Origin: Planctomycetota bacterium
Lineage (GTDB): Bacteria > Planctomycetota > Phycisphaerae > Sedimentisphaerales > Anaerohalosphaeraceae
Length of the DNA stretch: 46,319 nucleotides
NCBI GenBank assembly: GCA_019456225.1
Contig: VRUI01000035.1
Coordinates: forward strand, 1-46,319
Direction of reading: 5' to 3'
Every line of letters starts with the position of its first letter. Position 1 is the first letter of the stretch. Below, piece by piece: positions 36,878-45,095 of this stretch. The notes beneath the pieces were generated by a model that did no database searches, had not been told where the DNA came from, and saw only the letters and a list, made by a program, of their open reading frames with translations. Made by a program: the position numbers and the translations under genes.

Positions 36878-39478
36878 CTACTCGGTCGGGTCTACAACTG
36901 CCGGTGCCTTGCCAACTGCGACTTTTCTGTATACGTCTTCCGGCGAGCGTCTTACCCCGTCAACCGTCAGCAGGTCCCTTTCCACCGATACCCCGAACAA
37001 TTCTTCGTTGCTCTTAAGATACGGCAGGATCAGGTGCCAGTCGGCCTCGGTCACCGAGGCGAAATGCCCGCCGTTGAGCTGCTCGGTCACCAGTTTACTA
37101 TGCGGGTCCCGCACATAGATCGCACCGCCCGAAGCCAGCGAAAAGAGATTCGAGCCCGGGTATGGCGACGCCAATGGAATAACATTGCCTTTGTCGTCAA
37201 ACTCTACGCCATTTAGAACCACGAACCCCCCGCCGTTTAGCGGGTCGCCGGCCATGAATGACTCTGCAAGAAAATCAAGGCAAGTCCCGTTGATCACCAC
37301 GCGTGGTTTTCCAACGGCGTTGATAAGCGGACGCCCCGCACCGTTACCCTGAATATAAACTTCGCCGCCCTTGGCACCGTACATAAATGCCTGTCCGACA
37401 TCGCCATAGATAACGAGTTTTCCGGCTTTCATGATCTGGCCGAGCTGGTCCTGCGCGTTATCATGGATAAAAATTTCCATCCCGTCAATACCCGAAGCGA
37501 TATAGTCGCCAGATGCACCGTAAACATCTATCCTTACGCCGGTGGTACCGGGACCAAGTCCGCAGCCGTGGAAACGCTGACCGCGAAGACCGTAAACAAT
37601 AAATTTTTTCCAGCCGGCATGAAATGCAGCGACGATTACCTTGGCATCGCATTCTTCGCCTTCAGGCGGGAACTTGGCAGCGTCGATAACCAGCGTTTCT
37701 TCCCGGCCGGCCGGCGCCCTGACATCATTGCGAGTATCCCAGTCGACCAGCCGTGCGTGTGCATCGGAGTTAGCTGTTATCGAAGGACACGAACCGAGGA
37801 TAGCATCAATTGTTTCACGCACAACCTGCAGGACGACAGAACGCTTCTTGTCGCCGCAATCAAAGCGGCGATTATTGATAAGCGAAAGTAATTCCAGTGC
37901 CCAATTAAACTGAATTCGTCCCTTTGAGGCTATTTCCTGAATCTTTGCCGCTGCGGCCTGGAGTGTTAGGAAATCCCAACTTGCAATGTCTCGGGCGATC
38001 TGTTTGAAAAGGCCTTTTGCATCACTTACAACCGCTGATGCTTCAAACTTTTCACAGACAGCGGCATCTGCTTTGGGGTTAGCGGTCAAGTCGATATTCC
38101 AGCTGCCGCCGGGGCATTCAATCGCCTTGCCGAATTTATCTGCACATGACATTTTACCGTTTTCGCTGGAGGCATTTTCGATAGTAAAGGAGAATGCTCC
38201 GCCGTCTGTACTGCTGCCGCCGCGAGCGTTCCAGTATTTATCGGCGACCGGACGGAAACGCGGATCTTCCTGGCTTAGCGAATGAAGCGTCGCGTCGATC
38301 GCCTGTTTTTCCGAACCGATAAGCCCAATGCTGACGTCGCCCTCCTGAAGCGCGAATACCTGCGGCCGAAGCATTGCTGTATCCGTAATGCCGAGCAGTT
38401 GCAGCGTATCGGTATCCGGGTTGCTTCTTGCAATAATAAAGAACCACGGGCCGTCCGGCGATGCATGCATATGCGAGGCCTGGATGGCTCGGTATATCTT
38501 TTTCTTTTTTTCCGGCAGGTTATCAAAGTCGATCTCTGCCGTCGGAGCCAGTGCCTCGATAACATATTCAACCGGATAACCCCATGTACGATGCCACAGA
38601 TCAAAGAGCAGCACCGATACTTCCGTGTCGGTCAAAAACAGCGGCATAACATTATGCTGATGGAGGTATTTCGAGATACTATAATAGTTCGCAAAGTCGC
38701 CATTATGCACAAGAGCTTCGTTCATACCGATAAACGGATGTGCCCCAGCCGGATGCCAGACGCGGCCCTTGGTGGGGTAACGCTGATGAGCGATCCACAC
38801 GTTGGCCTTAAAATCTTCAAGCTGGTAATACTGCACGACCTGCTCGGCGAAGCCAACAACCTTATAGATCATCAGGTTGCGTGCATGGCTAAGAACAAAA
38901 GCACGTTTTTCGCCAAGAGAGGCGTAGTAAGTTTTGTTAAAAGTAAAGCTGTTCTGGTAAATAAATTCATCTTCGACAACCCGTGACGGCTGGTCGGTAA
39001 GATTATTTTCTTCGGCAAACTGGTTAAGCTTGTCGCTTTTTACACGAACGAAATACCGCACGATCTCCGGCGGACAAACTTCCAGCCCGACAGAACGAAA
39101 ATCATCGACATGCCCCTGTTGTTCCTTATGGCTGACGTCGAGATTTTCGGTGACGTACTTTTCAACTTCGTCGGCAGCGGTTGAATCCAGCAGAGCGATC
39201 TGCAGGATATAGCTTTCTCGAAGGGTCTTTGCGTCAACACCAAGCTGGCCGGGAACCAGACCCGCTGCAGCAATACCGCCGCCTTTACCGTTACCGCGGT
39301 TCTGCATCTGGTACGACGCCTCAAAGATATTCCTTCCGCAGACGGGAACGCTAGCTGCAAAACCTACAACGCCGCAACCGCCCTCTTGTACCACATCTTC
39401 ATCGTACAGGTCGTCCGGGTTGATACCGGCTATGATCTTTTTTCTCGAATCAAAAATCTTCTGTGCGTAATCATTCAT
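36878..39478 (-). CDS. Glutamate-synthase-like protein: class II GATase plus GXGXG domain
   Basis: The 866-residue protein starts with a short propeptide and then C35-GVVGF, the expected N-terminal nucleophile of class II glutamine amidotransferases after cleavage at GG-C. The substrate pocket motifs MQNRGNGKGGG and ALVHNGDFANY are present. After a variable middle, residues about 635-800 form the GXGXG beta-helix of glutamate synthase (GLGPGTTGVRIDVYGASGDY, YGDVGQAFMYGAKGG). The FMN domain that normally sits between these two is encoded by the next gene upstream. It should release ammonia from glutamine for a partner flavoprotein. It is the last gene of a five-gene operon. Confidence 0.85.
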   Translation of the reverse strand: MNDYAQKIFDSRKKIIAGINPDDLYDEDVVQEGGCGVVGFAASVPVCGRNIFEASYQMQNRGNGKGGGIAAAGLVPGQLGVDAKTLRESYILQIALLDSTAADEVEKYVTENLDVSHKEQQGHVDDFRSVGLEVCPPEIVRYFVRVKSDKLNQFAEENNLTDQPSRVVEDEFIYQNSFTFNKTYYASLGEKRAFVLSHARNLMIYKVVGFAEQVVQYYQLEDFKANVWIAHQRYPTKGRVWHPAGAHPFIGMNEALVHNGDFANYYSISKYLHQHNVMPLFLTDTEVSVLLFDLWHRTWGYPVEYVIEALAPTAEIDFDNLPEKKKKIYRAIQASHMHASPDGPWFFIIARSNPDTDTLQLLGITDTAMLRPQVFALQEGDVSIGLIGSEKQAIDATLHSLSQEDPRFRPVADKYWNARGGSSTDGGAFSFTIENASSENGKMSCADKFGKAIECPGGSWNIDLTANPKADAAVCEKFEASAVVSDAKGLFKQIARDIASWDFLTLQAAAAKIQEIASKGRIQFNWALELLSLINNRRFDCGDKKRSVVLQVVRETIDAILGSCPSITANSDAHARLVDWDTRNDVRAPAGREETLVIDAAKFPPEGEECDAKVIVAAFHAGWKKFIVYGLRGQRFHGCGLGPGTTGVRIDVYGASGDYIASGIDGMEIFIHDNAQDQLGQIMKAGKLVIYGDVGQAFMYGAKGGEVYIQGNGAGRPLINAVGKPRVVINGTCLDFLAESFMAGDPLNGGGFVVLNGVEFDDKGNVIPLASPYPGSNLFSLASGGAIYVRDPHSKLVTEQLNGGHFASVTEADWHLILPYLKSNEELFGVSVERDLLTVDGVRRSPEDVYRKVAVGKAPAVVDPTE

Positions 39479-39500
39479 CGTATTATTAAACCTTTAATTA

Positions 39501-39561
39501 GCCTCGCCAAAGGCGATTCCAAAATTAGTAATTCGTAATTCGTAATTCGTAATTCGTAATT
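39501..39561. repeat. Operon intergenic repeat: GC hairpin and ATTCGTA heptamers (copy 2)
   Basis: A short hairpin TCGCC-AAA-GGCGA (39504-39516) is followed by one ATTAGTA and four ATTCGTA units (39524-39558). This lies between the FMN protein stop and the GATase start. A further perfect palindrome (ATCAGCCC-TC-GGGCTGAT, 39563-39580) covers the stop codon of the FMN gene. Confidence 0.75.
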
Positions 39562-39563
39562 GA

Positions 39564-42521
39564 TCAGCCCTCGGGCTGATTATCGTAGTCCAGGTGTTTC
39601 AGCAAATCACTTCGACCGGTCAGTTCCGTGATCGACTTCAATCCCAGACGCCAGCAGATATACTGTAGCTGTTTTGCCCACGAGTGGAAAATATTTTTCA
39701 GCCGCTGGGTCGCCCACTCACCGTCGTACATCTTCGAAAGTTCCGGATCGGTCGTCGCGATTCCTCTAGGGCAACCGCGTCCGCTTTCGCATGCACCGCA
39801 GCGGATGCACTCCAGTGCGATAACTTCAACCGTTCCGATCACAACGCCGTCTGCACCGAGTGCGATAGTCTTAGCCAGGTCCCACGCACTTCTCACACCG
39901 CCGGAAGCGATTAGCGTGATCTTATCGCGTACACCTTCGGCTGTCAGGAAGTTATGAACCTTGCCCACTGCGTACTCGATCGGCATTGCGATATTTTTCT
40001 TGGCGATATCGGGAGCAGCACCTGTCCCGCCGTAGCTGCCGTCCAGGTGGATGATATGTGCGCCGGCGTAGTAACTTCCGACCGCTACCATATCAACGTC
40101 GCTTGCCCCGGACACCTTAACCGAAACCAGTGTTTCCGGGTTGATCTCTTTGATCCAGTCAACGTGTTTCTTATGGTCCTCAATCGAGTAAACCGAGTGG
40201 AACGGGAACGGTGAAAACAGCGGGGTGCCCAGAACGGCTTCACGCATCTCCGCCACAGCCGGCGTATTCTTATCGCCAAGCAGGTGACCGCCGAGGCCGG
40301 GTTTTGCACCCTGGGCATATTTGAACTCTACGATCCGAACGCGCTGAATAGTTTCTTCGCGAACACCGAACAGGCCCGTCGCGACCTGCGTGATAACATT
40401 ATCGCCAAATTCCATGAGCTCGGCAGGGAATCCGCCTTCGCCTGAGCATGTAAACGAATTGAACGCCTTATACGCTTTTGCACGGGCAAGCATCGTATCA
40501 AGCGAGATCGATCCGTAACTCATACCGCCGCCATAGAATGGAATCCCGATCGGTACTTCCGGTCTGCCGTCGTTACTCTTGTTTAGCGTAATGCCAAGGT
40601 CGACATCTTCCGGCTTAAATGACGTATCCGGAACTTCGTCCGGGAAAACGATGTCGATCCTGTCGAAACCGCCGCCTGATTCGCCCTTCTTATACTCAAA
40701 GTCTCTCTCTGACGGCAATCCGTCTTCGGCTTGCTGCCAGGTACTTGCCAGCAATTCCTGTGTCCATCGAGGATCGCCGAAAGCCTGCCACATTGGATCC
40801 GGACCAACACGCAGTGCGTCTGCCGGACAACTGTTTACGCAGAATCTGCCCTCTTCCCTGCAAGCCTTAGAGCCGCGGCAATATTCACTTCTTGGAGCGA
40901 GTAATCTCTTGCCGGCCTTAACGTGAACGCCATACTGGCACACCTCGGCGCATTTGCCGCATGATATACAGTCTGTCGTTCTTGAAACTTTATAGATCGC
41001 CAGCGAATTTCTAAACCTGCTCGGACATTTCGTGACAAACTTTTCGTCGACCGGCGGATAATCTTTTAGGATCTGTGCTTCTTCGGCCGGGTCCTTAACT
41101 ACTGGCTGGGCCGCTGCTTCGAGCGATTCTTCCAGCGTCCTGGTTCGGGTCCCAAAGAATGGAGAGAGGTTGTCTTTTTCGAGATCGTCGAAGAACATCA
41201 CCCTTCCAAGCTCGCCGCGAAGACGGCGCACCTCGCGAAGTCCCATCGCACCCATTACTTCGATAAGCTGGTTGTGCCACGACCCGACCAGATTCTTGAT
41301 CCGGTTTGCGCCCCATTCAGACGGCGCGTTATCTATGTCAACAGGACACTCTTTCCTGTCCGAACAATCCTTACAGAGTCTACAGCCCATGGAAACGAGC
41401 AATGCCCGGTTAACGGCGACACCGTCAGCTCCGCAGGCGATGACTTTTGGCAGATGTTCGGCTGTCGCCATAGCGCCGCTGATTACCAACGACGTCCGAT
41501 CTCTCATTGAATTGTCCAGAAGTGCAAAATGAACTTCCTTGACCAGCTCAATAATAAAATCGTCTTTCTTTTCGCCAAATCCCATGCCGTCACCGGTTGC
41601 CTGAAGGATGATCATTCCAACTCCGCCGGCGGTCAGATCTACCGCTCTTTGAGCGGCGTTTTCGTCCAGCGGCAGGCGAATTGAAGGGATAACACCCGGG
41701 TTAACCGCAGCGATCTTTTCGATTGTTGCCAGAACGTCATCGGCCCACTGAAGCTCTACTATTGTTGCACTTTGAACATCGTTTACATCGTCGGTCGCCG
41801 GATCAAAACGAACTATAAGATGCTCGGCGTGGCCGGCGAGAATTCCCTTGGAGTCTATTAGTGAAGCAACGGCAAAAGTGCGTGCTTCTACAGCCGCCGA
41901 AGCGATTGCCTCTTTAACCGAATCACTGACAAACTTATTATCCGGAAGATCCAGAATGATCGGGATCGGAATCTCGGTAAACGACGGGTCGGCAGATAAC
42001 ATATTGCCGTCTTTGTCGAATTCGAGTCGCCTGTGGCGGACACCAAGCTCTATCACCGTGCTGATGTATTCCCTGCCGTGGATGCCGTCCCTTGTCGGGC
42101 GAACGATCTCCGACATATCTGTCCACATCGAGTCAAAACCGCTGCTTGCAAAAAGACCGCGATAACCGGCACCCGATACCGGGATCTTGCCGTTGTCGGA
42201 TACCTTCCAGATATTGGTGATAAGCTCCGGAGTCCAGTAATCGTTCCCGAGTTTGGCGTATTGCGGATTCGGCATGCGGAACAGGATATTCTTTTTGCAT
42301 TCCTGAACGCATCGCATGCAGTTGATGCAGTCGACATCGGCGGTGTCGACCACCTGCGGAGTGTCGAACTTTCGGTTTTTGTAGACGTCGTATACGCATG
42401 AGTCGCGCTTGATGCACTGCATGCAGCCCAGACATCCGTCGTTTTCTATCGCACTAAACTTTGGAACCGGAAAAAATCTCGCTTCTGTAGGTTTAACTTC
42501 CAAATGATATTTCGCTGGCAT
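39564..42521 (-). CDS. Tandem-duplicated FMN/ferredoxin glutamate-synthase-like protein
   Basis: The 985-residue protein consists of two related halves. Each starts with a ferredoxin-like module (CLGCMQCIKRDSCVYDVY and CINCMRCVQECKKN; later CISCGKCAEVCQYG and CRGSKACREEGRFCVNSCP). Each half ends with the glutamate-synthase cysteine motif (MGCRLCKDCSDRKECP near residue 379; CIRCGACESGRGCP near 907). The second half has the full FMN/2-oxoglutarate motifs QGAKPGLGG, SYGGTGAAP and SGGVRSAWDLAKTIALGADGV. The first half keeps the GADGV-type barrel end but lacks QGAKPG and GGTG, so it is probably catalytically degenerate. Ferredoxin- or FeS-driven glutamate formation or another flavin-based electron transfer is the likely role. 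Confidence 0.82.
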   Translation of the reverse strand: MPAKYHLEVKPTEARFFPVPKFSAIENDGCLGCMQCIKRDSCVYDVYKNRKFDTPQVVDTADVDCINCMRCVQECKKNILFRMPNPQYAKLGNDYWTPELITNIWKVSDNGKIPVSGAGYRGLFASSGFDSMWTDMSEIVRPTRDGIHGREYISTVIELGVRHRRLEFDKDGNMLSADPSFTEIPIPIILDLPDNKFVSDSVKEAIASAAVEARTFAVASLIDSKGILAGHAEHLIVRFDPATDDVNDVQSATIVELQWADDVLATIEKIAAVNPGVIPSIRLPLDENAAQRAVDLTAGGVGMIILQATGDGMGFGEKKDDFIIELVKEVHFALLDNSMRDRTSLVISGAMATAEHLPKVIACGADGVAVNRALLVSMGCRLCKDCSDRKECPVDIDNAPSEWGANRIKNLVGSWHNQLIEVMGAMGLREVRRLRGELGRVMFFDDLEKDNLSPFFGTRTRTLEESLEAAAQPVVKDPAEEAQILKDYPPVDEKFVTKCPSRFRNSLAIYKVSRTTDCISCGKCAEVCQYGVHVKAGKRLLAPRSEYCRGSKACREEGRFCVNSCPADALRVGPDPMWQAFGDPRWTQELLASTWQQAEDGLPSERDFEYKKGESGGGFDRIDIVFPDEVPDTSFKPEDVDLGITLNKSNDGRPEVPIGIPFYGGGMSYGSISLDTMLARAKAYKAFNSFTCSGEGGFPAELMEFGDNVITQVATGLFGVREETIQRVRIVEFKYAQGAKPGLGGHLLGDKNTPAVAEMREAVLGTPLFSPFPFHSVYSIEDHKKHVDWIKEINPETLVSVKVSGASDVDMVAVGSYYAGAHIIHLDGSYGGTGAAPDIAKKNIAMPIEYAVGKVHNFLTAEGVRDKITLIASGGVRSAWDLAKTIALGADGVVIGTVEVIALECIRCGACESGRGCPRGIATTDPELSKMYDGEWATQRLKNIFHSWAKQLQYICWRLGLKSITELTGRSDLLKHLDYDNQPEG

Positions 42522-42544
42522 AATATTCTCACAAATAATAATAT

Positions 42545-42596
42545 CAGCCTCGGCCGTCAGGCCGAAACCTCAATTCGTAATTCGTAATTCGTAATT
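42545..42596. repeat. Operon intergenic repeat: GC hairpin and ATTCGTA heptamers (copy 3)
   Basis: CAGCCTCGGCC with the hairpin TCGGCC-GTCA-GGCCGA (42550-42565) is followed by three ATTCGTA units (42573-42593) plus ATT. It lies between the MetF stop and the FMN protein start. Confidence 0.75.
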
Positions 42597-42610
42597 AATA
42601 ATTATCAGTT

Positions 42611-43543
42611 CTATGGACGAGGTAAAAGGCCTGCCTCATTAATGATGTCCGGCAAAAGGCCTTCCGCTTCGATGGCCTGTAGATGTACACCCTTTACGCC
42701 GCTGAGATTTTTGACGGCATCGACTAATTCCAGGGTGATCTTGATGCCTTCAACCTTAGGATGTTGTGCGTCTTTCATTCTCTGGATCATCTCGTCCGGA
42801 ACTTCAATACCGGGGACATTTGCGTTCATGTAATTGAGCATACCGGCAGACCGTGGAACGATGATACCGGGTAGAATCGCGGCCTTTTCGGTCAGTCCCA
42901 TATCTTCTGCTCTTCGCATTGCTTCGGCGAAACGCTTGATGTCATAGACAGCCTGGGTCTGGATAAAGTTTGCACCGGCATCGATCTTCTTTTTAAGACG
43001 AATCGTACGGAACTTCTCCGGAGGTCCAAATGGCGTCCATGCCGCACCGATGAAGAACGGAGCTGCAGGAGAGATGGGGTCTCCGCTTTCCTGAATACCT
43101 TTGCCAAGTCCCTTGACTATTGAGATCAGCTGGATCGAATCTATGTCGAAAACATTTTTTGCACCTGGGTGGCCGTTTAGCTTGCCGCCTGCACCGGCCG
43201 ACTGATGGTCGCCGGAAAGACACAGAACGTTTCTAAGACCAAGTGCATGTGCCCCGAGAAGATCGGATTGGATAGCAATGCGGTTGCGGTCGCGACAGAC
43301 GATCTGCATGATAGGCTCAAGACCCTGATCGTAAAGTATCTTAGAGGCGGCAATACTCGACATGCGAACAACAGCTGTCTGGTTGTCGGTTACATTATAA
43401 GCATCGGCAAAGCCCTTAAGAACAGCTGCTTTTTCTTTAACTTCCCCGGCGTCCGGGCCTTTTGGCGGGCCGACTTCGGCTGTTACTGCAAAAACACCGG
43501 ATGCAAGTGTATACTCTAAATTACTTCCTGATAGATTCTTCAT
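42611..43543 (-). CDS. metF: Methylene-tetrahydrofolate reductase, MetF subunit
   Basis: The 310-residue protein is a TIM-barrel flavoprotein of the MetF family, which reduces methylene-tetrahydrofolate to methyl-tetrahydrofolate. Visible landmarks are VTAEVGPPKGPD near the start, YNVTDNQ, VLCLSGDHQSAG, FFIGAAWTPFG, ANFIQTQAVYDIKRF and ILPGIIVPRSAGM. The length is normal. The start codon overlaps the MetV stop (TAATG), which indicates translational coupling to MetV. Together they match the two-subunit MetVF type found in acetogens and other anaerobes. The product is cytoplasmic. Confidence 0.88.
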   Translation of the reverse strand: MKNLSGSNLEYTLASGVFAVTAEVGPPKGPDAGEVKEKAAVLKGFADAYNVTDNQTAVVRMSSIAASKILYDQGLEPIMQIVCRDRNRIAIQSDLLGAHALGLRNVLCLSGDHQSAGAGGKLNGHPGAKNVFDIDSIQLISIVKGLGKGIQESGDPISPAAPFFIGAAWTPFGPPEKFRTIRLKKKIDAGANFIQTQAVYDIKRFAEAMRRAEDMGLTEKAAILPGIIVPRSAGMLNYMNANVPGIEVPDEMIQRMKDAQHPKVEGIKITLELVDAVKNLSGVKGVHLQAIEAEGLLPDIINEAGLLPRP

Positions 43544-44211
43544 TATCTAAGATCCTCCCGTATTACACGTTTCGGTCCGCCATGACGGGAATTGGACCAG
43601 TTCTTTGACTTCTTGACTTCCGCGAGCGAATCGAGTTGTCCTCGCTCGTCCCCGCGTTCGACAATAAGGTTCCAGATGCAGTCGGTATCTTCGGATACTT
43701 CGCATTTGCCGTTACCCCGTGTTCCGCCGCAAGGACCGTTGAGAAGGCTCTTTGCGCAACGGGCGATCGGACACAAACCGAAAGTTTCGCCAAGAACACA
43801 GTCACCGCATGCGGCACATCGACCGGCCCACAGACCCGCTTCTTCGCGAATAGTAAGAGCCGAAGTATTAACCCCCGGATATACCGGGATCGGATCGAAG
43901 AGATCGGCCATAGCCTGAACACCGATACCGCAAGCCAGAGACATTACCGCGTCAACGTCGTGACCCTTTTCGATAAGCTCTTCGACAAACTCAAATTCGC
44001 ACTGCTTTTCCAGCGTAGCTGTAATAATCTCAACCGAGCAGCCCTGCTTCTTTAAAGCCATGCTAAGAAGCGGTGCAAGAGTTTCTACCTCTTTTTCGCC
44101 GCCGGCGGCACATTCGGCTACGCAAGTTGCGCATCCAACCAAGAGTACCTTCTTGTGAGCTTTAAGTTTCTCAACCAGCTCATCAATAGGTTTCCATTCT
44201 GCAAAAATCAC
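43543..44211 (-). CDS. metV: MetV-like iron-sulfur/zinc subunit of methylene-THF reductase
   Basis: The start is taken as GTG 44211, because AGGAG lies seven bases upstream. This gives 222 residues. A longer frame reaches 44247 without such a site. The N-terminal half is a Rossmann-like domain (VLLVGCATCVAEC). The C-terminal part is rich in cysteine: RCAACGDCVLGETFGLCPIARC, NGPCGGTRGNGKCEVSEDTDC. This is the MTHFR C-terminal Fe-S/zinc domain that defines MetV. In acetogens MetV joins MetF and passes electrons to it. Its stop overlaps the MetF start. Confidence 0.85.
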   Translation of the reverse strand: MIFAEWKPIDELVEKLKAHKKVLLVGCATCVAECAAGGEKEVETLAPLLSMALKKQGCSVEIITATLEKQCEFEFVEELIEKGHDVDAVMSLACGIGVQAMADLFDPIPVYPGVNTSALTIREEAGLWAGRCAACGDCVLGETFGLCPIARCAKSLLNGPCGGTRGNGKCEVSEDTDCIWNLIVERGDERGQLDSLAEVKKSKNWSNSRHGGPKRVIREDLR

Positions 44212-44280
44212 TGCATGTCTCCTATTTTTAATGTAAAAAATTGGCAATTAAAATTTCGTATAGCAACTGTTTTTCATAAA

Positions 44281-44358
44281 ACAGCCTCGGCCGCAAGGCC
44301 GAATCCTAAATTCGTAATTCGTAATTCGTAATTCCAAACTGGCCGACAGGTCAGTTTG
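44281..44358. repeat. Operon intergenic repeat: GC hairpin, heptamers and AAACTG palindrome (copy 4)
   Basis: ACAGCCTCGGCC with the hairpin TCGGCC-GCAA-GGCCGA (44287-44302), three ATTCGTA units (44310-44330) and the AAACTG palindrome (44335-44358) occur in a row. The palindrome overlaps the end of the MvhD-like gene and supplies its TGA stop. Confidence 0.75.
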
Positions 44359-44752
44359 AGTTAGCTGCTTCTGCTCGAGCCTTGGCGATTGCTATAAGCT
44401 CATCCGGGGTCTGTGAAAGTTTTCGGCTTATGCCTACACGCTGGGGGTTATCGCCGATACTTTCCAGCAAGCCGCGGACATATTCGATTCGTTTTTCCGC
44501 GCGGCGTGATCCGATGAGAAAACTGCACCCCTTTTCCGGGCACGCAACTATCTCAACAGCATCTGCGCCGGATTCGAGAAATCGCAGAATATATGGAACT
44601 TCGACCTTGCTCGAGCACGGTAACATTATCGCCTGGACATTGATGCCTTCTGCGTCCTGTGCCCAGTCGGTAGATTTTGCACCTTCGGAAATGGCCTGCT
44701 GACAATACAGCACAACCACTTTCGTAACATCGGTGGACTGTTGATTACTCAT
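44351..44752 (-). CDS. MvhD-like hydrogenase iron-sulfur (delta) subunit
   Basis: The 133-residue protein matches MvhD/HdrD-associated delta subunits, small proteins that carry a [2Fe-2S] cluster and pass electrons into heterodisulfide-reductase-type or MetVF complexes. Cysteines are C17 (VVVLYCQQ), C46 (MLPCSSKVEV), C71 and C76 (ACPEKGCSF), followed by RRAEKRIEYVRGLL. The usual CNWC pair at the N-terminus is reduced to one cysteine, so four remain. GGAAGG lies just before the ATG. It is the first gene of the operon, 139 bases upstream of MetV. No HdrABC or hydrogenase genes are in the window. Confidence 0.82.
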   Translation of the reverse strand: MSNQQSTDVTKVVVLYCQQAISEGAKSTDWAQDAEGINVQAIMLPCSSKVEVPYILRFLESGADAVEIVACPEKGCSFLIGSRRAEKRIEYVRGLLESIGDNPQRVGISRKLSQTPDELIAIAKARAEAANSN

Positions 44753-45095
44753 ATAAACCTTCCAAAACTAAACCGCATGTTTTTAACAGCGGTCCTTGAT
44801 TAACCTTTTTCCTTATTCATAACGATAATATTGTCACCAGGACTATTATTGCAATATTGTAGGGGATAACATTGATTATTGCAACATATTTGTTAATAAA
44901 AATTCTATGTCAGTGACAACCAGCACTAAAATAACAGGGCAATAATATCAACAAGACCTCATATAAAGGCTTACTAAGAATAGACTTATACAATATTAGG
45001 CATGCTGTTTGCCGATATTTAAAAAATAAGCTTGCAATACCACACAATAATGTTACAATTATGTCACATTGCGAAAATATGAAGGAATCCTAAGA
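44753..45095. other. Divergent control region of the MetVF operon and the GAF-Fis regulator
   Basis: This AT-rich 343-base region separates two divergent transcription units. It contains ATTATTGCAA twice as a direct repeat (44845-44854 and 44875-44884), exactly 30 bases apart, which is three helical turns. This is a plausible operator for the neighbouring regulator. I see no clear sigma54 -24/-12 element and no gene. Confidence 0.5.

Noticed and set aside
39524-44334. CRISPR array
   Set aside because: The ATTCGTA units are contiguous 7-base repeats with no spacers, no cas genes are present, and they are scattered between operon genes.
44753-45095. Sigma54 promoter for the MetVF operon
   Set aside because: The neighbouring regulator resembles NifA, but I find no good GG-N10-GC element here and the regulator lacks the AAA+ domain.
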